64,000 nucleotides of DNA from Palsa-965 sp044448685 (GTDB taxonomy: Bacteria; Bacteroidota; Bacteroidia; Palsa-965). A program made the translations under genes and the position numbers. Shown here piece after piece: positions 7,747 to 15,380 of this stretch (position 1 is its first letter; each line of letters begins with the position of its first letter). The stretch spans positions 1 through 64,000 of the forward strand of contig JBIOHC010000006.1 of NCBI GenBank assembly GCA_044448685.1, in the 5' to 3' direction. The notes beneath the pieces were generated by a model. The model was not told where the DNA came from. It searched no databases and was given only the letters and a program-made list of their open reading frames with translations.

Positions 7747-8679
7747 GTGGAAAATAAGGTTAAAATACTCTCTGGAAGTGCCACCCGTTACCTGTCTGAA
7801 AAGATAGCGGCATCGTATGGACAGCCATTGGGTGATGTTGTTTTTAACCGTTTCAGCGATGGGGAGTTTCAGACCTCCATTGAGGAAACAGTAAGGGGCA
7901 CTGATTTGTTTATTGTCCAGTCCACCTTTCCCCCTACGGACAATCTTTTTGAACTTCTGCTTATAGTCGATGCAGCCAAAAGAGCCTCGGCCAAACAAAT
8001 TGTGGCTGTAATTCCATATTTCGGCTGGGCCCGTCAGGATCGTAAAGACCGCCCCCGTGTTGCTATCGGTGCCAAACTGGTGGCCGATATGCTTGCTACG
8101 GCAGGTGTAACCAGGGTCGTTACAATGGATTTACATGCCGACCAGATCCAGGGTTTTTTCAACGTACCTGTTGATCATCTTTATGCATCTTCTATTTTTC
8201 TGCCTTATATACAACAATTAGATCTGCCTGATCTCACGATTGCAGCGCCGGATATGGGCGGTTCCAAAAGAGCCAATGCCTATTCCAAATACCTGAAATC
8301 GGAAATCGTTATCTGTTACAAACAAAGGACACGTGCCAATGTTGTTGACAGCATGACTGTTATCGGTGATGTGGAGGGACGCAATATCGTATTGGTGGAT
8401 GATCTTATTGATACCGGAGGAACACTTACCAAAGCTGCAGATATGATGCTTGACAGAGGTGCCAAAAGTGTCCGTGCCGTTTGTACACATGCCGTGCTTT
8501 CAGGCAAGGCTTATGAAAATATTGAAAAATCAAGAATACTGGAGTTGATTGTCACAGATACGATACCGCTTACACGCAAAAGTGAGAAGATAAAAGTTTT
8601 GTCAGTGGCCCAGCTTTTTGCCGATGTGCTGCATAAAGTAACAACATTCGAATCCATTAGTTCAAACTTTATTCTGTAA
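7747..8679 (+). CDS. prs: Ribose-phosphate pyrophosphokinase (PRPP synthetase)
   Basis: Makes 5-phosphoribosyl 1-diphosphate from ribose 5-phosphate and ATP, the precursor for purines, pyrimidines, NAD, His and Trp. The 310-residue class I enzyme has the ATP flexible loop YFGWARQDRKDRP (91-103), His130 in DLHADQIQGFF, the DMGGSKRA segment (169-176) and the PRPP loop DDLIDTGGTL (218-227). The start is GTG, placed so that VKILSGSATRYLSEKI aligns with the family N-terminus. rplY follows after 81 bp, an order common in this phylum. Confidence 0.97.
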   Translation: MENKVKILSGSATRYLSEKIAASYGQPLGDVVFNRFSDGEFQTSIEETVRGTDLFIVQSTFPPTDNLFELLLIVDAAKRASAKQIVAVIPYFGWARQDRKDRPRVAIGAKLVADMLATAGVTRVVTMDLHADQIQGFFNVPVDHLYASSIFLPYIQQLDLPDLTIAAPDMGGSKRANAYSKYLKSEIVICYKQRTRANVVDSMTVIGDVEGRNIVLVDDLIDTGGTLTKAADMMLDRGAKSVRAVCTHAVLSGKAYENIEKSRILELIVTDTIPLTRKSEKIKVLSVAQLFADVLHKVTTFESISSNFIL

Positions 8680-8729
8680 CGCCCCTTACATAACCAAACG
8701 TAAAACGGAAGAGACAGTGATGCGGGGCG
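8680..8729 (+). other. Possible hairpin in the prs-rplY spacer
   Basis: CGCCCC (8680-8685) can pair with GGGGCG (8724-8729) across a 38-nt loop in the leader of rplY. It may be a weak regulatory structure or chance. Confidence 0.2.
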
Positions 8730-8760
8730 GCATTACGAGGCTTCCAAAAAAACAAACAAA

Positions 8761-9468
8761 ATGAAAACAATTAAGCTGAATGGTGTACTGAGAACAAAAA
8801 GCGGAAAGAAAGATGCTATGCACCTGCGTCGTGAAGCTAAAGTTCCTTGCATCCTGTACGGTGGTAAAGAAACAGTAACCTTTTCCATCATTGAAAAAGA
8901 TTTTAAACCCCTGGTATTTACCCCTGAAATCCATGCCGTGAAACTGAATGTGGAAGGAAAGGAATTCAATGCTATCCTCCAGGATATTCAATACCATACT
9001 GTAACTGACCATATCATCCATGCCGACTTTCTGGAAGTTGTTCCGGGCAAATCTGTGGTGATGAATATTCCTGTTCAGACTGAAGGAACTGCACCCGGTG
9101 TAAAAGCCGGTGGTAAGCTTCAGAAAAAACTCCGCACTGTCCGTGCTAAAGGCCCCGTAGAAAAAATGATCGATGTAGTACGTCTGGATGTAAGCAAACT
9201 GGAAATCGGTGATTCAATCCGTGTAGGCGACCTGAAATATGACGGTCTTACCTTCCTTCAGGCTCCGAATATTACTGTTGTAGGTGTTCGTATCACCCGT
9301 AACGTGGTTGAAGAAACTCCTGCTGCAGGAGCTACAACTGCTGCTGCCACTCCTGCCGCAGGTGCTCCTGCTGCCGGCGCTGCTGCTGCCAAGACAGACG
9401 ATAAGAAAGCTCCTGCCGCTGATGCCAAGAAGCCAGCCGGTGATGCTAAAGCTCCTGCCAAGAAATAA
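8761..9468 (+). CDS. rplY: 50S ribosomal protein L25/general stress protein Ctc
   Basis: Binds 5S rRNA in the large subunit. This is the long Ctc/TL5 form (235 residues): the N-terminal 5S-binding barrel (about 1-90, with KKDAMHLRREAKVPCILYGG) and a second beta domain (about 95-180, LEVVPGKSVVMNIPV..GGKLQKKLRTVRAKGP). Residues 190-235 are a low-complexity Ala/Pro/Lys tail that is probably disordered. It lies between prs and pth but is separated from pth by a terminator. Confidence 0.96.
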   Translation: MKTIKLNGVLRTKSGKKDAMHLRREAKVPCILYGGKETVTFSIIEKDFKPLVFTPEIHAVKLNVEGKEFNAILQDIQYHTVTDHIIHADFLEVVPGKSVVMNIPVQTEGTAPGVKAGGKLQKKLRTVRAKGPVEKMIDVVRLDVSKLEIGDSIRVGDLKYDGLTFLQAPNITVVGVRITRNVVEETPAAGATTAAATPAAGAPAAGAAAAKTDDKKAPAADAKKPAGDAKAPAKK

Positions 9469-9493
9469 GCAGAAGTTCTTTCCTTTTATACAG

Positions 9494-9537
9494 AAACCTC
9501 CAGGGCCTTTAAGATCCTGGAGGTTTTGCTTTTTTAT
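9494..9537 (+). terminator. Intrinsic terminator of rplY
   Basis: A perfect 11-bp stem (9494-9504 with 9516-9526), 11-nt loop, followed by a T-rich tail. The tail runs straight into the pth promoter. Confidence 0.85.
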
Positions 9538-9545
9538 TACTTTTG
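9538..9545 (+). promoter_or_regulatory. -7 box of pth
   Basis: TACTTTTG, a perfect match, only four bases before the ATG. Transcription should start at or next to the start codon, predicting a leaderless mRNA. Confidence 0.6.
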
Positions 9546-9549
9546 ACAC

Positions 9550-10116
9550 ATGAGTAAATTTCTGGTTGCAGGACTTGGTAATATAGGTGAAGAGTATGCA
9601 AATACCCGTCATAACATCGGATTCCGTGTTCTTGACACCCTGGCTAAGAAGGAAGGGTTTGCCTTCCGCACCGATCGACTGGCTGCTGTTGCTGAATATA
9701 AATTCAAAGGCAAGATATTTATCCTCATCAAACCTTCCACATTCATGAACCTGAGCGGCAAAGCAATCAACTATTGGATGCAGGCCGAAAAGATTCATCT
9801 GGAGAATGTGCTGATTGTAACTGATGATCTGGCATTGCCGTTCGGAACCTTACGGATGAAGACAAAAGGAAGCGACGGGGGGCATAACGGACTGAAGAGT
9901 ATTCAGGAAACCCTCAACAATACAGAATACACCCGCCTTCGCTTCGGCATTGGAAGTGAATTTTCCAAAGGTAAACAGGTTGATTATGTATTGGGGCAAT
10001 GGAGCCCGGAAGAAGAGGCAGCTATCGGTCCACGCCTGGATATGGCAGCCGAAATCATCAAGAGTTTCGGAACCATTGGAGCATCCCGTACAATGAGTCT
10101 GTTTAATAACAAATAA
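9550..10116 (+). CDS. pth: Peptidyl-tRNA hydrolase
   Basis: Releases tRNA from prematurely dropped peptidyl-tRNA. The 188-residue enzyme has the full active site: Asn11, His21 in TRHNIGF, Asn67 in FMNLSG, Asp93 in VTDDLALPFG and Asn113 in GGHNGLKS. It starts 12 bp after the rplY terminator with its own promoter. Its stop abuts, without a gap, the stop of the convergent glyS. Confidence 0.96.
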   Translation: MSKFLVAGLGNIGEEYANTRHNIGFRVLDTLAKKEGFAFRTDRLAAVAEYKFKGKIFILIKPSTFMNLSGKAINYWMQAEKIHLENVLIVTDDLALPFGTLRMKTKGSDGGHNGLKSIQETLNNTEYTRLRFGIGSEFSKGKQVDYVLGQWSPEEEAAIGPRLDMAAEIIKSFGTIGASRTMSLFNNK

Positions 10117-11685
10117 TCAGGCAGTCTGGGCCTTGCCTTTGTCGGCAGCAGCAAGCAAAGCTTTCTTCATACTCACCTTCTCATCAATGATAGCAGACAA
10201 GCCTGATACGGGCACCCGTTCCTGCAGCATGGTATCGCGGTAGCGTATCGTTACGGTATTGTCTTCCAGGGTCTGAGGATCGATAGTGATACAGAAAGGA
10301 GTACCAATAGCATCCTGACGGCGGTAACGTTTTCCTATATTATCCTTTTCTTCCATCATGCACATATGATCGAAGCGGAGCATATTGAAAATTTCGGTGG
10401 CTTTTTCCGGGAGCCCGTCTTTAGACATAAGCGGGAATACAGCTACTTTGATAGGAGCCAGGAAGGCAGGCAGGTTCAGTACCACACGGGTTGTTTCATC
10501 CGGAAGTTTTTCTTCCGTATAGGCATGGCTCAGGATAGCCAGGAACATACGATCCAGACCTATGGATGTTTCCAGCACATAAGGCACATAGCTTGCATTG
10601 AGTTCCGGATCAAAATACTGAAGCTTTTTACCCGAAAACTGTTCATGCTGCTTCAGGTCAAAATCTGTACGGCTGTGAATACCTTCCAGTTCCTTAAACC
10701 CGAATGGAAATTCAAATTCTATATCACAGGCGGCATTGGCATAGTGTGCCAGTTTAAGGTGATCATGAAAACGGTATTTGTTTGCAGGAATGCCCAGGGA
10801 GTGATGCCATTTCAAACGGGTTTCTTTCCAATAGGCATACCACTCCATTTCCGTACCTGGACGTATAAAGAACTGCATCTCCATCTGTTCAAACTCCCGC
10901 ATGCGGAAGATGAACTGACGGGCTACAATTTCATTGCGGAAAGCTTTTCCTGTCTGTGCAATGCCGAAAGGGATTTTCATCCTTCCGCTTTTCTGCACAT
11001 TCAGAAAGTTGACAAAAATACCCTGGGCTGTTTCAGGCCGGAGGTAAATCAGGTTCGAATCTTCCGAAACAGAACCCATGGCCGTACTGAACATGAGGTT
11101 GAATTGCCGTACCTCGGTCCAGTTACGTGAACCGGAAACAGGACATACGATTTCACAATCCACAATGATCTGTCTTACTTCAGTCAGGTCATTTGCCTCG
11201 AGTGCTTTACGGAAACGGGTTTCAATCTCTTCTATCTTACCAAGGTACTCAAGCACGCGTGGATTCGTCTGACGGAACATTTTCTCATCGAAGGTTTCAC
11301 CGAAACGTTTGGCAGCTTTTTCCACTTCCTTGTCAGCCTTTGCACCAATCTTGGCCATATGATCTTCAATGAGTACATCGGCACGGTATCTTTTCTTGGA
11401 ATCTTTGTTATCGATCAGGGGGTCATTGAAGGCATCGACATGTCCGGAAGCTTTCCATGTGGTTGGATGCATAAAGATGGCGGCGTCAATACCGACAATA
11501 TTTTCATGCATCTGGACCATTGATTTCCACCAGTAGTCACGAATATTTTTCTTGAGTTCTACTCCGTTCTGGGCATAATCATAAACGGCGCTTAAGCCAT
11601 CATAGATTTCACTGGAAGGGAATATGAATCCGTACTCTTTGGAGTGGGAAATGACGTTCTTGAAATGTTCTTCGTTGTTTGCCAT
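10117..11685 (-). CDS. glyS: Glycyl-tRNA synthetase (alpha2 type)
   Basis: Charges tRNA-Gly. This is the single-chain homodimeric form (522 residues) rather than the alpha2beta2 type. Class II motif 2 is FRNEIVARQFIFRMREFEQME and motif 3 ends YVLETSIGLDRMFLAIL; the C-terminal anticodon-binding domain follows from about residue 410. I start at ATG 11685 (MANNEEHFKNVI); an in-frame TTG three codons earlier belongs to the perfect -7 box TAATTTTG at 11692-11699. The porin gene lies upstream on the same strand, ending 23 bp away. Confidence 0.96.
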   Translation of the reverse strand: MANNEEHFKNVISHSKEYGFIFPSSEIYDGLSAVYDYAQNGVELKKNIRDYWWKSMVQMHENIVGIDAAIFMHPTTWKASGHVDAFNDPLIDNKDSKKRYRADVLIEDHMAKIGAKADKEVEKAAKRFGETFDEKMFRQTNPRVLEYLGKIEEIETRFRKALEANDLTEVRQIIVDCEIVCPVSGSRNWTEVRQFNLMFSTAMGSVSEDSNLIYLRPETAQGIFVNFLNVQKSGRMKIPFGIAQTGKAFRNEIVARQFIFRMREFEQMEMQFFIRPGTEMEWYAYWKETRLKWHHSLGIPANKYRFHDHLKLAHYANAACDIEFEFPFGFKELEGIHSRTDFDLKQHEQFSGKKLQYFDPELNASYVPYVLETSIGLDRMFLAILSHAYTEEKLPDETTRVVLNLPAFLAPIKVAVFPLMSKDGLPEKATEIFNMLRFDHMCMMEEKDNIGKRYRRQDAIGTPFCITIDPQTLEDNTVTIRYRDTMLQERVPVSGLSAIIDEKVSMKKALLAAADKGKAQTA

Positions 11686-11691
11686 AGGGAG

Positions 11692-11699
11692 CAAAATTA
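11692..11699 (-). promoter_or_regulatory. -7 box of glyS
   Basis: TAATTTTG on the minus strand, a perfect match, six bases before the ATG; a leaderless or near-leaderless transcript is predicted. Confidence 0.55.
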
Positions 11700-11708
11700 A
11701 GGGAAAAA

Positions 11709-13070
11709 TCAGAACTCCACATGAACCCTTACCGCGCCTACATGAATCGGTCCGCGTTCCCGGTTATATGCCGGATTCAATACATATTGATAGTCGCCGC
11801 TCAGCCACAGGGATGTAGCAAGCCGTATGCTGTAATAGGTTTCAAAAATCTGTTCAGAACCATAATGAGGCAGTTTGCCATCACCCAGCATAAATCCGTA
11901 ACCACCGTAATTCAGAAAATCCCAATGATCCTTGCTGATGCCATTGATGAGTATAGCCATTCCGAATACATCATGCGGCCTTTTCCATTTCTTACCTAAA
12001 ACCTGGAGCCCGGTACTTAGGCTATTGTCTATTTCCGTGAATTCCCAGCTGGCGGTATGTCCGTCGTTCCAGCTGTAGCGGAAGAAGGCAGAAACATTAT
12101 CTGTAAGCTGTTGCTCGGTATTGATACCGAACCCGTATTTAAGTCCGTTATAACTGGTAAGCGTATTCACATTCATGGAAGGGTCTGTGCCATTCAGTAA
12201 ATTGTCGATGGCTGTGCGGTAGCTGCCGGCACGGCTCAGGTTGTGAAACAGCAACAGGCGGGCAGTGCCCTTCCTTTTATGTATCTTCCAGCTCCGCTCG
12301 GCTTCAAAAGTCTCTCCTCTGGATTGTGATATGTTCAGATCCATTACTTCCCCGTTGGCTTGCACAGACATAAGTGTTTCGGCAAAACGCAGGATAATTT
12401 TAGGGGAGTAGTATTCAACTACAATACCTTCGGTATAGCCCCGGGTGTTGGCGGGATAGTCCCAGGCAGCATTGTTCATCAGTGCCCAGTTCATGAATTG
12501 TTTACGGGGATCATGGCTGACAGAATTATTATCGAACAGATCGGCCAGTGAAATCTTTCCGGCAGTGATGGTGATGCGGCGGGCTGGAACACATTCCCCG
12601 TCCAGCTGTGTAGAAGTACAACCCAGCGTATCATTCATGTGTGTACGGCACAGGGAGATCTGCTGGCGTATAAACCCTCTGGCAAGGTACAGGGTAGGGG
12701 CAGGGTCACCGATACGAAAGGTTTCACCGTTAGGGAATCCTGCAATGCCCAGGGTACTGCTCATTCCTTTACCTCCGGCTATTTCAGGGTTGATAAAGGC
12801 ACTGGCACCCTTCCACAGTTTGTGTCCGAGATACAGGGAAGCAGTGACCGAAGATGCTGATTCTCCTGTTGAGTCAAGACTGTTTTTGCTTGCATAAGGA
12901 GCCTTGAATTTAGGATGTCCTTGCTGAACATTGGTAAACTGGAAATGGTAACACCATTTCTCCCCGGTATGAAGGGGAGAAAGGGTATCTCCGCCCTGTG
13001 CCAGTAAAAAGGATACAGGAACGATGAGCAGAATGCTCAGGAAGAAGGTGTTAAGAAAACGATTGGACAT
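11709..13070 (-). CDS. Carbohydrate porin, OprB-like outer membrane protein
   Basis: A 453-residue outer-membrane barrel with a signal peptide (about 1-25, cut after LLAQ). Features of the OprB-like carbohydrate porin family are visible: WCYHFQFTNVQQGHPKFKAPY near the N-terminus, a LYLGHKLWKGASAFINPEIAGGKG stretch, and FPNGETFRIGDPAPTLYLAR. The protein ends in a Phe, as barrels do. It probably lets sugars or other small solutes diffuse across the outer membrane; specificity is unknown. It has its own -7 box and is divergent from the DUF3109 gene. Confidence 0.8.
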   Translation of the reverse strand: MSNRFLNTFFLSILLIVPVSFLLAQGGDTLSPLHTGEKWCYHFQFTNVQQGHPKFKAPYASKNSLDSTGESASSVTASLYLGHKLWKGASAFINPEIAGGKGMSSTLGIAGFPNGETFRIGDPAPTLYLARGFIRQQISLCRTHMNDTLGCTSTQLDGECVPARRITITAGKISLADLFDNNSVSHDPRKQFMNWALMNNAAWDYPANTRGYTEGIVVEYYSPKIILRFAETLMSVQANGEVMDLNISQSRGETFEAERSWKIHKRKGTARLLLFHNLSRAGSYRTAIDNLLNGTDPSMNVNTLTSYNGLKYGFGINTEQQLTDNVSAFFRYSWNDGHTASWEFTEIDNSLSTGLQVLGKKWKRPHDVFGMAILINGISKDHWDFLNYGGYGFMLGDGKLPHYGSEQIFETYYSIRLATSLWLSGDYQYVLNPAYNRERGPIHVGAVRVHVEF

Positions 13071-13091
13071 CAGGGCTGTTTAAAATCAGGG

Positions 13092-13099
13092 CAAATATA
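13092..13099 (-). promoter_or_regulatory. -7 box of the porin gene
   Basis: TATATTTG on the minus strand, a perfect match, 21 bp before the ATG. Confidence 0.55.
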
Positions 13100-13246
13100 A
13101 GTTTTATTTATTTAAACAAGCGAAAATAAATATTTAGTCTAGTCTAAAAATTTAAACAGACTGAAAACACCCTCGTTTTATAAACATAGTTTGATTCTGA
13201 GCGAGTTAGTGATAAGCCGGAATCCGGAGCGGAAACAATAATGTGT

Positions 13247-13254
13247 TAACTTCG
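13247..13254 (+). promoter_or_regulatory. -7 box of the DUF3109 gene
   Basis: TAACTTCG, seven of eight matches to TAnnTTTG, 19 bp before the ATG. Confidence 0.4.
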
Positions 13255-13273
13255 CCCTCACTCAAAAAGAACC

Positions 13274-13861
13274 ATGTTAGCAATCGGAAAAACCCTCATT
13301 TCGGAAGAGATTCTGGAGAAAAAATTTGTCTGCGACCTGCAAGCCTGCAAGGGAGCCTGCTGTGTGGAGGGGGATTCAGGGGCCCCGCTGGAGAAGGAGG
13401 AACTGGAGATACTGGAATCCATCTGGCCTAAAGTAAAGCCTTATGTACCTGCCAGTGGTGTGAAAGCGATAGAAGCCCAGGGTACGCATGTAATTGACAG
13501 TGATGGAGATGACACGACTCCTTTGATGGATGGAAAGCATTGTGCTTATACTTTCTTTGAAAAGGACGGTACAGCCAAATGTTCCATTGAAAAAGCCTGG
13601 AAAGACAAGAAGATCAAATTCAAAAAGCCCGTGTCCTGTCACCTGTATCCGATCCGGATAAAACAGACAAAAGCAGGAGATGCCCTCAATTATGACCGTT
13701 GGGATCTCTGTAAGCCGGCCTGTGCTTGTGGTGAGAAACTGGATGTGCCTGTTTACAAGTTCCTGAAGGAGCCTTTGGAGCGTAAGTATGGTAAACAGTG
13801 GTTCAGGGAGCTGGAGAAGGCGGCGATTCTGTATGAAAAAGGAAAAAAGGCTTCGCGGTAA
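13274..13861 (+). CDS. DUF3109 family protein, cysteine-rich
   Basis: A 195-residue soluble protein of the DUF3109 family. Conserved cysteines occur as CDLQACKGACC (Cys20, 25, 29, 30), then GKHCAYTF, AKCSI, SCHLYPIR and WDLCKPACACG, a pattern like that of the YkgJ group that binds zinc or iron. The biochemical role is not known. It is monocistronic and divergent from the porin gene. Confidence 0.85.
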   Translation: MLAIGKTLISEEILEKKFVCDLQACKGACCVEGDSGAPLEKEELEILESIWPKVKPYVPASGVKAIEAQGTHVIDSDGDDTTPLMDGKHCAYTFFEKDGTAKCSIEKAWKDKKIKFKKPVSCHLYPIRIKQTKAGDALNYDRWDLCKPACACGEKLDVPVYKFLKEPLERKYGKQWFRELEKAAILYEKGKKASR

Positions 13862-14219
13862 ACTACATAATTTATTCAAGCACCTTCCACATTCCATAAA
13901 AAACTTAAGAAAAAAATTACACACACATCATTTTACTTTCAAGCCTTTTATTTATCGCTGATTTAGAATTTAATTAACATTTCGACCAAATTCTCATGTT
14001 TAAAACTTAGGGTGAATGTTAATTGAATAGACTTGACTCACTCCTTTTTTTAAACAAAATTTGTAAACCGCTAATCACCAATTCAGCCTCATTTAAGGCA
14101 TTCAGCATAAAGGCTTGATTAAGCAGGGATTAAAGCAGTCATGGTTTTGGTTTTTGAAAAAGGAAAGGAAGAACGAACGGTTTTTTGAATCACAGTATTA
14201 ACAGACAGGAATTTCATAA
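13862..14219. other. AT-rich intergenic region upstream of nrdB with an inverted repeat
   Basis: About 360 bp with no coding frame. A perfect 10-bp inverted repeat, AATTAACATT (13972-13981) and AATGTTAATT (14015-14024), has centres 43 bp apart, roughly four helical turns. It is a candidate binding site pair for regulation of nrdBA. I could not place a convincing -7 box. Confidence 0.4.
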
Positions 14220-15191
14220 ATGGCAGCAGTTGAACCAATATTAGTTGAGAATAAGGACCGCTTCGTTCTTTTTCCTATTACTCACAATGAAATGTGGGAA
14301 ATGTATAAAAAGGCAGAAGCCAGTTTCTGGACTGCCGAAGAAATTGATTTAAGTGCTGATACAGCTGATTGGGAAAATAAACTCAACAGTGATGAAAGGC
14401 ACTTTATCAAGCATGTACTTGCATTCTTTGCTGCAAGTGACGGTATTGTCAATGAAAACCTGGCAGTACACTTCATGAAAGAAGTCCAGTTTCCGGAAGC
14501 CCGTTGCTTTTATGGCTTCCAGATCATGATTGAAAATATCCACAGCGAGACTTACTCCCTGCTGATTGATACCTATATCAAGGATCCCAAGGAAAAGGAT
14601 CACCTGTTTCATGCTCTCGAAACCGTTCCCTGTGTAAACAAGAAAGCGGAATGGGCTCTGAAATGGATCTCCAACGGCAGCTTTGCCGAACGTCTGGTGG
14701 CATTTGCCGCTGTTGAAGGCATATTCTTCTCCGGCAGTTTTTGTTCCATCTTCTGGCTCAAAAAACGCGGACTCATGCCAGGTCTGAGTTTTTCCAACGA
14801 ACTGATTTCGCGTGATGAAGGCCTGCATTGCGATTTCGCCTGTCTGCTTTATCAGCAGCTGAGCCATAAACTCCCTGAATCTCAGGTAACCGATATCATA
14901 CGTAATGCAGTGGAGATTGAAAAGGAATTTGTTTGTTCTGCCTTACCTGTTCGTCTTATCGGAATGAATTCCGATAATATGTGTCAGTATATTGAGTTTG
15001 TTGCCGACCGTTTGCTGGTAGCCCTCGGTTGCTCCAAAATATACAATGCGATCAATCCATTCGATTTTATGGAAATGATATCCCTTCAGGGGAAAACAAA
15101 TTTCTTCGAAAAGAGGGTTGCAGAATATAAAAAGGCTGGTGTGGGTAATGCCAATGAAGCGCAGAAATTCAGCCTCGAAGAAGATTTTTAA
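14220..15191 (+). CDS. nrdB: Ribonucleoside-diphosphate reductase, beta subunit (class I)
   Basis: Generates the radical for aerobic deoxyribonucleotide synthesis. The 323-residue subunit has every di-metal ligand at class Ia spacing: Asp74, Glu105, His108, Glu166, Glu200 and His203, with the radical tyrosine Tyr112 (IHSETYS). The C-terminal FSLEEDF tail is the peptide that docks into the alpha subunit. It lies 189 bp upstream of nrdA, in the order nrdB-nrdA. Confidence 0.96.
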   Translation: MAAVEPILVENKDRFVLFPITHNEMWEMYKKAEASFWTAEEIDLSADTADWENKLNSDERHFIKHVLAFFAASDGIVNENLAVHFMKEVQFPEARCFYGFQIMIENIHSETYSLLIDTYIKDPKEKDHLFHALETVPCVNKKAEWALKWISNGSFAERLVAFAAVEGIFFSGSFCSIFWLKKRGLMPGLSFSNELISRDEGLHCDFACLLYQQLSHKLPESQVTDIIRNAVEIEKEFVCSALPVRLIGMNSDNMCQYIEFVADRLLVALGCSKIYNAINPFDFMEMISLQGKTNFFEKRVAEYKKAGVGNANEAQKFSLEEDF

Positions 15192-15277
15192 ATAATCAGT
15201 AAGCATTCCGGATTAACTGTCACGTTGGCCACAAGCAAACGGATAGGAGAGTTAGCCCCTAAATAGAAGCAAGCTTG

Positions 15278-15303
15278 CCCGCCGAAGCTTTAGCGAAGGC
15301 GGG
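15278..15303. repeat. REP-like imperfect palindrome in the nrdB-nrdA spacer
   Basis: CCCGCC (15278-15283) pairs with GGCGGG (15298-15303) around a loop containing GAAGCTTTAGCGAA. It is GC-rich against an AT-rich spacer. Such elements are often dispersed repeats; only one copy was noticed here. Confidence 0.4.
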
Positions 15304-15380
15304 ACATTAGACACGAGATTAAAGCATTCAGTAAAGCATTTGGCAAGTTCATCAATCAACGAACCTTTTAAATTTTATTT

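Noticed and set aside
11050..11062. GGTTCGAATC string resembling a tRNA T-loop
   Set aside because: It lies inside glyS, and no acceptor stem, D-loop or anticodon arm surrounds it.
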